DNA of 15,513 bases from an uncultured Dyadobacter sp. Its GTDB lineage: Bacteria; Bacteroidota; Bacteroidia; Cytophagales; Spirosomataceae. Of this stretch, positions 1 through 5,981 are shown one piece after another. The notes beneath the pieces were generated by a model. That model made no database searches. It was not told the DNA's origin and saw only the letters and a program-made list of their open reading frames with translations. The stretch spans positions 1 through 15,513 of the forward strand of contig CALGRQ010000073.1 of NCBI GenBank assembly GCA_937880795.1, in the 5' to 3' direction. The translations under genes were made by a program, and so were the position numbers. Numbering within the stretch: position 1 is the first letter of the stretch; each line of letters opens with the position of its first letter.

Positions 1-615
1 CAGGAGTTCTCAGCCAATAGGTTGTATCCGCATCTCCCTGAATTACAAGTTCATTTTGATTCCTGTGTTCGTCTCAGGGCTAATCAGGAAGCAATTCGGC
101 GTACTTTTCCGAAAGATCTGACAGGAATAGATATAAATGCCTGGAAGTTGATATATCAGGATACGATTCAGGAAGATTCTTATCTGAAAGAACTGGCCGC
201 TATTCTGGATTTCGCCATTCCCGGTTTGTCTAGAACACTGGAAGAGGGGAGGCGGCGATTTTGGCAGGTGGGGGATAGTATTCGTATTTCTCCCTTAGGG
301 ATAGTTCCGCTTCGGTTGGAGGAGGGGTACCTTTTCTTTTGTCATGCGGTGCGGAACATGGTTACAATATTTCAGTATCAGCTGGCACTATACAACGATA
401 TGAAGGAAAGGTATTTGAATACTTTTTTGATTGATACAGTGAGGCTTAGTTTAGGGAATAGCTTAAATCAGATAAAGGTGGATCTTATCAGGCAAAATAG
501 AACTTTACCAAATCCGGCTACCTATATTGTGGAATCAAGTCATGAGTATCCCTTGGAGGAAACGCTATTACCCGTGGTGAAGCGTTTGATGTTAAAACAG
601 CTAAATATAGGGTAG
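1..615 (+). CDS. Conserved-looking hypothetical protein, 5' end cut by the window
   Basis: I do not recognise this protein. The reading frame is open from the first base of the window; a TTG at 22 is possible, but the frame upstream of it has no stop, so the gene very probably begins outside. About 204 C-terminal residues are visible. They are soluble-looking, with no signal peptide, no membrane segment and no familiar catalytic motif. Charged and aromatic residues alternate, as in a mainly helical cytoplasmic protein. A central stretch around bases 270-340 (GDSIRISPLGIVPLRLEEGY) looks like a small beta region, and the rest looks helical. The gene ends 25 bases before the stop of the convergent LOG-family gene, so the two transcripts meet tail to tail with no clear terminator between them. 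The frame itself is convincing because codon use and protein composition match the neighbours; the function is unknown. Confidence 0.75.
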   Translation, partial: QEFSANRLYPHLPELQVHFDSCVRLRANQEAIRRTFPKDLTGIDINAWKLIYQDTIQEDSYLKELAAILDFAIPGLSRTLEEGRRRFWQVGDSIRISPLGIVPLRLEEGYLFFCHAVRNMVTIFQYQLALYNDMKERYLNTFLIDTVRLSLGNSLNQIKVDLIRQNRTLPNPATYIVESSHEYPLEETLLPVVKRLMLKQLNIG

Positions 616-640
616 GCTTGACCAGGAGAGGGGTGTTATG

Positions 641-1222
641 CTATACGGTTTTCTGGGTAATCCATTTACTAACTTCTGGGGCTGTGTAGTTCGCCATCTG
701 TTGCAGTAGGTTGTCTATGTTATCACTAGTCAGTAACATGGCTCGATTAACCGGTTTTAGAAATCCTTTTTGTACCATCACATCGCCAAATGCGTTCAGG
801 AAGTCGTAGTAGCCATTTACGTTCAAAATTCCAATGGGTTTTTTGTGCAAACCCAGTTGGGACCAGGTCAGCATTTCAAAAAGTTCTTCCATCGTTCCAA
901 AACCGCCTGGCAATGCAATCACTCCGTCCGAGAGTTCATTCATTTTGGTCTTTCTTTCGTGCATGCTATCTACCAAAATGAGTTCGGTAAGCCTTTGATG
1001 TGCAATTTCTTTGGTTTGAAGAAAATGAGGCAAAACACCAATCACTTTTCCTCCTACCGCCAAGGCACCATCAGCCACAGCGCCCATAAGACCTACGTTG
1101 GCACCGCCATAGACGAGCTCTATTCCTGCTAGGGCAAGGGCTGTTCCTAATGCCGTTGCTTGGTCGAGATAAACGGATTCATCTCCAAAGCTTGATCCAC
1201 AAAACACGGATATTCTCTTCAT
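641..1222 (-). CDS. LOG-family protein, probable nucleoside 5'-monophosphate phosphoribohydrolase (TIGR00730 type)
   Basis: The protein belongs to the LOG family, Rossmann-fold enzymes that hydrolyse nucleoside 5'-monophosphates (cytokinin nucleotides or AMP-like substrates) to free base and ribose 5-phosphate. From the ATG at 1222 it has 193 residues, normal for the family. The N-terminal strand and phosphate loop read ISVFCGSS (residues 4-11), followed by YGGANVGLMGAVADGAL near residues 38-54. The family motif PGGFGTMEE lies at residues 105-113, preceded by MHERK at 87-91; these carry the conserved substrate and catalytic Arg and Glu positions. An upstream in-frame TTG at 1270 would add 16 residues, but it lies inside the terminator hairpin of the secG unit, so I prefer the ATG. 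The natural substrate cannot be read from sequence; in bacteria without plant contact the role may be nucleotide salvage. Its promoter is unclear and may be weak read-through. Confidence 0.9.
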   Translation of the reverse strand: MKRISVFCGSSFGDESVYLDQATALGTALALAGIELVYGGANVGLMGAVADGALAVGGKVIGVLPHFLQTKEIAHQRLTELILVDSMHERKTKMNELSDGVIALPGGFGTMEELFEMLTWSQLGLHKKPIGILNVNGYYDFLNAFGDVMVQKGFLKPVNRAMLLTSDNIDNLLQQMANYTAPEVSKWITQKTV

Positions 1223-1249
1223 GCCAGATGGTTGTTGTTGAATGATTGG

Positions 1250-1299
1250 TAAAAAAAAATGCTCATACAAACAGATATATCTGTCTATATGAGCATTTT
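1250..1299 (-). terminator. Rho-independent terminator after secG
   Basis: Read on the minus strand, a 12-bp stem (arms at 1288-1299 and 1256-1267, core TATGAGCA against TGCTCATA) is followed directly by a run of nine T (complement of 1251-1259, partly inside the stem). The loop holds a second 12-base palindrome, CAGATATATCTG (1272-1283), so the structure can form a long two-step hairpin. It lies 16 bases after the secG stop and before the LOG start, so it should end the miaB-to-secG transcript. On the plus strand only four T follow the stem, so the reverse direction would be weak. Confidence 0.88.
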
Positions 1300-1314
1300 C
1301 GTTATATCGTAATA

Positions 1315-1677
1315 TTATTTTGTCGTATCAGCAGGTGTTGCTGGTGCAGTTTCCGTAGCTGCCGGAGCAGGCGCAATGTTGCCTCCCGGAACGGCAGTAT
1401 TTTGAGCTTTTTCAATGTTTACACTTCTGATTCCGCTACTATTGTTACCGCTACTTGCGATAATGTAAGAAACCAGTGAGATCACGATTACAGCTGTTGC
1501 CAAGCCCCAGGTAATTTGTTCAAGCAAATCGGTTGTTTTCTTTACACCAAACATTTGTGCAGAACCTGCACCACTAAATTCGCTAGATAAACCGCCGCCT
1601 TTGGAGTTTTGAACCAATACAACCAGAATTAACAATACTGCGACAATCGCAACCAAAATAATCAAACCCAAATACAT
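1315..1677 (-). CDS. secG: Preprotein translocase subunit SecG
   Basis: SecG is the small accessory subunit of the SecYEG channel in the inner membrane and aids SecA-driven export. The protein has two membrane segments (about residues 2-22 and 55-74) joined by the typical glycine-rich cytoplasmic loop, with VQNSKGGGLSSEFSGAGSA at 22-40 followed by QMFGVKKTTDLLEQ. This loop pattern is diagnostic of SecG. At 120 residues it is longer than the roughly 75-residue minimum because of a C-terminal tail rich in Ala, Pro, Thr and Asn after residue 75. Such tails are common in Bacteroidota SecG, and nothing shows a function for this one. The ATG lies 46 bases after the stop of the TPR gene, with no promoter-like element in the gap. 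The gene is therefore probably read as the last member of the miaB-lptE unit, just before the hairpin terminator. Confidence 0.95.
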   Translation of the reverse strand: MYLGLIILVAIVAVLLILVVLVQNSKGGGLSSEFSGAGSAQMFGVKKTTDLLEQITWGLATAVIVISLVSYIIASSGNNSSGIRSVNIEKAQNTAVPGGNIAPAPAATETAPATPADTTK

Positions 1678-1723
1678 GCCTTAAATAATATAGAATGAAT
1701 GAATGCGTTATAAAAATCGAAAA

Positions 1724-2380
1724 TTACTTTCCTGATTGATTTAGTTCACTTAATTTTTTCGCAAAGTAATTCCTTTTTTCCGGATTTTTCAATATCAATT
1801 TTTGATATAGGTCAATTGCTTTCTCCATTTTTCCTTGACGTAATAAAATTTTAGCAAAAGCTTCTGTTTCAATCGCTCCGGTTCCGGACTGAGCCACACG
1901 ACCTGCGATGTCAATGGAGACAGGTTCAACATTGCTTTCCTGACGGTTGATACGTGGATTTTTTTTCATAAAACCCTGAATAATCAACTGTTGTCTTTTT
2001 TGCTCTTCCGATCTTAATGTACTTAAATCCGGAACTTCCTGTTCTGCAAGATTTGCAAGTACACTTTCGGAGGGATCTATCTGTAGAAGTTCTTTGCTAT
2101 CGCTAAATTCTTCAACATTTACAGTATCGTCGTAACGCTCCTGGCCTTCCACAAGGTTTTGAAGGGCAATTCTACTTAACGCATAAGCCGCAGCAAGTGG
2201 CTTCGTTTTCTCAAGTTCTTCGGATCCAAAAATACTAGATGCTTTCGCAAGCAGCGAATAATTGATCTGGCAGTAAGGAAATGCCTTAATCGTAGCCTCC
2301 AGCGTAGGGATTAAATCTGTCCCCAACCTACCTGGGTTTTTTACCAAATTATTGAAGGTATCCTTATCAACGATGGTCAT
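1724..2380 (-). CDS. TPR-like hypothetical protein between lptE and secG
   Basis: I do not recognise a named family. The 218-residue protein has no signal peptide and no membrane segment, so it is probably cytoplasmic. Residues 1-80 form a helical N-terminal part with a conserved-looking patch (TLEATIKAFPYCQINYSLLAK, about 27-47). Residues 80-165 are polar and probably partly disordered. The C-terminal part (about 172-205: EAFAKILLRQGKMEKAIDLY, then a K-x-P-ending helix) is a clear single tetratricopeptide repeat, usually a protein-binding surface. The gene lies 57 bases downstream of lptE and 46 bases upstream of secG, on the same strand. I recall a TPR protein at this position, between lptE and secG, in other Bacteroidota, which would suggest an envelope-related or operon-linked job; no biochemical function can be assigned. 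The ATG at 2380 is the first start and gives a natural N-terminus. Confidence 0.85.
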   Translation of the reverse strand: MTIVDKDTFNNLVKNPGRLGTDLIPTLEATIKAFPYCQINYSLLAKASSIFGSEELEKTKPLAAAYALSRIALQNLVEGQERYDDTVNVEEFSDSKELLQIDPSESVLANLAEQEVPDLSTLRSEEQKRQQLIIQGFMKKNPRINRQESNVEPVSIDIAGRVAQSGTGAIETEAFAKILLRQGKMEKAIDLYQKLILKNPEKRNYFAKKLSELNQSGK

Positions 2381-2437
2381 GAACAGACTGGTTTTTAAAT
2401 TGAACTAAAAGATGAAATTACGTAAAATGAACGGCTG

Positions 2438-2998
2438 TTACCAATCGGCTGCCGATTTATTAAAAATTTGTTGGATCAAGTTTTCCTGAATGGTCGGTAG
2501 CAAACGAGCCTCGTTTTGATTAAGTGTTTGGTCCTGAGGGAAATCGGCATAGTAGGTAAAAGATTGGTCAAAGTTTTTGGTTTCGTCTTTGCCATTGGTG
2601 AATCTTACCTGCACCGTTACGTTCAGTCGGTTTAAACCAGCCTGGTCGTTTGCCGTGGTAGCCGCAGGTGTTACATCGTAACCCGTAATAGAACCTTCAA
2701 GAATCAAATCGCCACCACTGGGAAGGATGGTCAGACTTGTATTTTTTTGAAAATATTCTTTGAGCTGCTCAGTTAGTTTTTGAGGTAGGTTGGCAGGACC
2801 ACCTGCTGTACCCATCGTGAAATTTAAGACGGTGAATGTTTTAAGATCCGGCGAAAGATTGGTTCCACTAAAAGAATAGATTCCACAACCGGACAAAAAG
2901 AAAGAAGTATTAAAAATCACAAGCAACACCACGATTTTCGCTGTTGCCGGATAAATCATGCTTTTCGTATAACTCCAAATATTTTTAGTCAAATTCAT
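2438..2998 (-). CDS. lptE: LPS assembly lipoprotein LptE (Bacteroidota type)
   Basis: LptE is the outer membrane lipoprotein that plugs the LptD barrel and helps insert lipopolysaccharide into the outer leaflet. The N-terminus has a hydrophobic stretch (about residues 22-35) and a lipobox ending LSGC, with the lipidated cysteine at residue 38 from the chosen start. After it comes the family-typical opening CGIYSFSGTNL. The body alternates short strands (FTVLNF, ILEGSITGY, NVTVQVRF) as expected for the LptE alpha/beta fold, and ends with an amphipathic helix (NLIQQIFNKSAADW). The chosen ATG at 2998 is 4 bases after the sigma-54 activator stop, suggesting translational coupling. An ATG at 2959 would give a more usual signal peptide of 24 residues before Cys; the long frame from 3076 overlaps the upstream gene and is less likely. 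No acidic surface-export signal follows the cysteine, which fits a periplasm-facing lipoprotein. Confidence 0.88.
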   Translation of the reverse strand: MNLTKNIWSYTKSMIYPATAKIVVLLVIFNTSFFLSGCGIYSFSGTNLSPDLKTFTVLNFTMGTAGGPANLPQKLTEQLKEYFQKNTSLTILPSGGDLILEGSITGYDVTPAATTANDQAGLNRLNVTVQVRFTNGKDETKNFDQSFTYYADFPQDQTLNQNEARLLPTIQENLIQQIFNKSAADW

Positions 2999-3002
2999 AT
3001 TT

Positions 3003-4295
3003 CTATTCTTCAATATCATACTGTTTGATCTTTCTATACAAGGTTCTTTCGGATATCCCCAGCGCGCTGGCCGCATACTTTCTCTTGTTATTATTTTTCC
3101 GTAATGCCTTGATAATCATCTCCTTTTCTTTATCTTCAAGGGATAGGGATTCTTCCTCGGCGGTTACGTGAATTACATCTTCAATTTCGCTGATGTCGTC
3201 CGTATATCTGTCCAAATCTACATTTCTAGGATGTGGTGTAAGCAGACGAGCAGGTTCCAAGGTGGGTTGCGTGATAATCGGGTCTGGCGTGTTAATTGAA
3301 CTGAATAATTCCTGATGATCCTTCAAAATCTCGCCACCATATTTTTCATTCTCCAACACACTTCGTACCAGTTTTTTGAGTTCTGTTACATCACGACGCA
3401 TGTCGAAAAGCACCTTGTATAGCAATTCACGTTCCGAAAAGGAGTTAGATGAATCTTCATTGTTGCGCATCGGAACCAAGGATTTACGGCTTGATGGCTG
3501 TACAGGGTTTAAATAATGATTCAGGATGTGACTGCCAATGGGAAGATCTTTGTCCGTTTCCAGAATCGTAATTTGCTCCGCAATATTTTTTAGTTGACGA
3601 ATATTACCGGGGAAAGGATATTGCATCAGTGTTTCCCGCGCGTCGGCGTCCAGTTTAACAGGTTTTGTGCGGTACCGCTCCGAAAAATCATTCGTGAATT
3701 TGCGGAATAACAGCAATACATCTTCGCCACGCTCCCGCAATGGAGGTACATAAATCGGGATCGTATTGAGACGATAATAAAGGTCCTCACGGAACTTGCC
3801 ATTGTGAATGGCCTCTTCTAAGTTTACATTGGTCGCTGCAACAATGCGCACGTTGGTTTTCATCACTTTCGATGATCCGACACGTATATATTCTCCATTC
3901 TCTAAAATACGAAGCAATCGTGACTGAGTACCCAATGGCATTTCACCCACTTCGTCCAGGAAAATGGTTCCCCCGTTCGTCGTTTCAAAATATCCTTTTC
4001 GAGTATCCAATGCTCCTGTGAAGGCTCCTTTTTCGTGCCCAAATAATTCGGAGTCTATGGTGCCTTCAGGAAGTGCACCGCAGTTAATCGCGATAAACGG
4101 ACCATGTTTACGTGCGCTTAGGCTATGAATAATTTTGGAGAATGACTCCTTTCCGCTACCACTCTCGCCTGTAATAAGCACGGTAAGGTCGGTGGCTGCA
4201 ATCTGTATACCCACGTTGATGGCGTGGTTAAGCGCAGGAGAAGAACCAATGATCCCAAATCTATTTTTGATAGCTTGTATTTCTGATGAATTCAT
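3003..4295 (-). CDS. Sigma-54-dependent transcriptional activator without N-terminal sensor domain
   Basis: This is a bacterial enhancer-binding protein, an AAA+ ATPase that remodels RNA polymerase carrying sigma-54 (RpoN) at -24/-12 promoters. The AAA+ domain begins almost at the N-terminus. Walker A GESGSGKE is at residues 43-50, the sigma-54-contacting loop GAFTGA is intact at 90-95, Walker B TIFLDE is at 110-115, and the ELFGHEKG and FREDLYYRLN signatures are present. A linker of about 110 polar residues leads to a Fis-type helix-turn-helix at about 388-428 (KYAASALGISERTLYRKIKQ). There is no receiver, GAF or PAS domain, so it is not a classical two-component regulator; activity may be set by its amount or by a partner protein. 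It lies 72 bases after miaB and 4 bases before lptE, within an envelope-biogenesis unit. All catalytic motifs look functional; its target promoters are unknown. Confidence 0.93.
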   Translation of the reverse strand: MNSSEIQAIKNRFGIIGSSPALNHAINVGIQIAATDLTVLITGESGSGKESFSKIIHSLSARKHGPFIAINCGALPEGTIDSELFGHEKGAFTGALDTRKGYFETTNGGTIFLDEVGEMPLGTQSRLLRILENGEYIRVGSSKVMKTNVRIVAATNVNLEEAIHNGKFREDLYYRLNTIPIYVPPLRERGEDVLLLFRKFTNDFSERYRTKPVKLDADARETLMQYPFPGNIRQLKNIAEQITILETDKDLPIGSHILNHYLNPVQPSSRKSLVPMRNNEDSSNSFSERELLYKVLFDMRRDVTELKKLVRSVLENEKYGGEILKDHQELFSSINTPDPIITQPTLEPARLLTPHPRNVDLDRYTDDISEIEDVIHVTAEEESLSLEDKEKEMIIKALRKNNNKRKYAASALGISERTLYRKIKQYDIEE

Positions 4296-4367
4296 TAATA
4301 TATCACGTGGCTTGACGCTTTATGAGCAGCCGTTTATTGTGAACAATTAGGTTTGTACCAATATTAC

Positions 4368-5831
4368 TTAGTAAGCAGCAACGTTTTCTTCTATTACCGC
4401 TTTACCCCGTAGGGTGGCCGAGGTGGTTTCAGTAATGAGTACATTTACATAGTCCCCCTTCTTGAAATGCTCCTTGGGGAAGATAACCACTTTATTCTGA
4501 TCACTACGTCCTGATAAATCGTCATCTGACCGTTTGGAGAATCCTTCTGCCAAAACCCGTTGTACAGTACCTACCAGTTTTTGATTTTTTTCAGCTGAAA
4601 CGCGCTGTTGAATTTCAATAATTTCAGCCAATCGACGCTGTTTGATATCTGCCGGAATATCGTCTTCAAATTTCTTTGCGGCAGGTGTACCCGGCCGTTC
4701 AGAATAAGCAAACATATATCCGAAATCGAATCGTACCATTTCCAGAAGTGATAGGGAGTCCAGGTGTTCTTCCTCCGTTTCCGTACAAAAACCGGCAATC
4801 ATATCATGAGAAATCCCACATTCTTCTCCTAAAATCCTCCGAATACTGTCAACACGCTCCAGATACCATTCACGATCATAGGTTCGGTTCATGATAGACA
4901 ACATACGACTGTTGCCATGTTGAGCCGGTAAATGGATGTATTTACAAATGTTATCGTATTTTTTGATGGTATATAGTACCTCGTCGGTAATGTCCTTCGG
5001 GTGCGATGTACTAAAACGAACCCGAAGTTCAGGGCTAATTTTAGCGACCATTTCCAATAGGTTGGCAAAGTTGATATGGATTTCTGAATCCTGACCTTCC
5101 TGGGGCCCGGTCCATTTATAGCTATCCACATTCTGACCCAATAAAGTAACTTCCTTAAAGCCTTCATTGAACAGATCCTGTGCTTCTTTCAGAATCGAAA
5201 ACGGATCCCGACTTCTTTCCCGGCCACGGGTATAGGGTACCACGCAAAAGCTGCACATGTTGTCGCAGCCACGCATAATGGAAATAAGCGCGGTAATACC
5301 ATTGGAGTTAAGCCTAACCGGTGATATGTCGGCGTAGGTTTCTTCCCGAGACAAGAATACGTTAACTCCCTTTTGACCTGTTTCTGCTTCTTCAACCAAA
5401 CGGGGAAGGTCGCGGTAGGCATCTGGACCTGTTACGATATCCACCATTTTTTCTTCTTCCAAAAGCTTCGCTTTTAAGCGTTCGGCCATGCAACCCAATA
5501 CGCCGATGAGCATACCAGGTCTTTTTTTCTTATATACGTTAAGTTGTTTAAGTCTTGTTCTGACGCGCTGTTCTGCATTATCTCTAATGGCGCAGGTATT
5601 GAGAAAAACCAAATCGGCAGTCGCTGCGTCGGCTGTGGTTGCATATCCTGCATTCCGCATCACCGATGCTACGATTTCACTGTCTGCGAAGTTCATCTGA
5701 CAGCCATAGCTTTCAATAAATAGTGTTCTTTTGCCAAAGGAAGGCTCGTTTTCCGAAATCCTTACCGTTTCACAGGCTTCTTTATCTGATTCAGTTAATA
5801 TTTTTAAACTCTCTGCAATTCTGTTCTCCAT
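4368..5831 (-). CDS. miaB: tRNA-2-methylthio-N6-dimethylallyladenosine synthase MiaB
   Basis: MiaB is a radical-SAM iron-sulfur enzyme. It adds a methylthio group to N6-isopentenyladenosine at position 37 of tRNAs that read codons starting with U, improving reading-frame maintenance. The 487-residue protein shows the full domain order. The N-terminal methylthiotransferase domain has its three cluster cysteines at about residues 44 (YGCQMN), 80 (NTCAIRDNAE) and 114 (LGCMAE). The radical-SAM CxxxCxxC motif is at 189-196 (RGCDNMCSFCVVPYTRG), and a TRAM RNA-binding domain lies at about 415-480. YGCQMN and NTCAIRDNA point to MiaB rather than RimO or MtaB. An N-terminal extension of about 35 residues precedes the core and is common outside proteobacteria. 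The gene has a consensus-like promoter upstream and starts the unit that continues into the sigma-54 activator, lptE, the TPR gene and secG. Confidence 0.97.
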   Translation of the reverse strand: MENRIAESLKILTESDKEACETVRISENEPSFGKRTLFIESYGCQMNFADSEIVASVMRNAGYATTADAATADLVFLNTCAIRDNAEQRVRTRLKQLNVYKKKRPGMLIGVLGCMAERLKAKLLEEEKMVDIVTGPDAYRDLPRLVEEAETGQKGVNVFLSREETYADISPVRLNSNGITALISIMRGCDNMCSFCVVPYTRGRERSRDPFSILKEAQDLFNEGFKEVTLLGQNVDSYKWTGPQEGQDSEIHINFANLLEMVAKISPELRVRFSTSHPKDITDEVLYTIKKYDNICKYIHLPAQHGNSRMLSIMNRTYDREWYLERVDSIRRILGEECGISHDMIAGFCTETEEEHLDSLSLLEMVRFDFGYMFAYSERPGTPAAKKFEDDIPADIKQRRLAEIIEIQQRVSAEKNQKLVGTVQRVLAEGFSKRSDDDLSGRSDQNKVVIFPKEHFKKGDYVNVLITETTSATLRGKAVIEENVAAY

Positions 5832-5868
5832 CTGACAAAGGTATTCTTGATAGTCTGCAATTGAATCG

Positions 5869-5902
5869 CAAAGCTACGAAGAAATAAGCAAAAACTGACA
5901 AA
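5869..5902 (-). promoter_or_regulatory. Candidate Bacteroidota promoter for miaB and its operon
   Basis: On the minus strand, TAGCTTTG (complement of 5869-5876) is a full match to the Bacteroidota -7 element TAnnTTTG. A TTTG (complement of 5899-5902) sits 22 bases upstream as a -33 element, slightly further than usual. The predicted start of transcription near 5862 gives a leader of about 30 bases before the miaB ATG. The -33 element lies inside the tamL terminator stem. This is motif matching only. Confidence 0.55.
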
Positions 5903-5909
5903 CTGTCAG
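5890..5909 (-). terminator. Rho-independent terminator after tamL
   Basis: On the minus strand a perfect 6-bp stem with a 3-base loop, CTGACA-GTT-TGTCAG (complement of 5895-5909), is followed at once by five T (complement of 5890-5894). It lies about 70 bases past the tamL stop and before the miaB promoter element, so it separates the two transcription units. The stem is short and only moderately GC-rich, so some read-through is possible. Confidence 0.7.
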
Positions 5910-5981
5910 AATCTAGGAGAGGGTATATTAAGGTATTTTAACAAGTGAAGCACTGGGCATTTGAAAGGCTTTCAGATAAAC

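Noticed and set aside
770..1132. Plus-strand open frames opposite the LOG gene, and similar antisense or shifted frames within miaB, tamL, alaA and susC
   Set aside because: They lie wholly inside well-recognised genes, have atypical composition rich in Cys, Arg and Ser, and show no known motif.
1223..1270. Upstream TTG start for the LOG-family gene, adding 16 residues
   Set aside because: The TTG falls inside the secG terminator hairpin, and the ATG at 1222 gives the standard family N-terminus MKRISVFCGSS.
2999..3076. Long 5' extension of lptE overlapping the sigma-54 activator gene
   Set aside because: It is an overlap of the frame with the C-terminal codons of the upstream gene; the signal peptide and lipobox are served by starts at 2998 or 2959.
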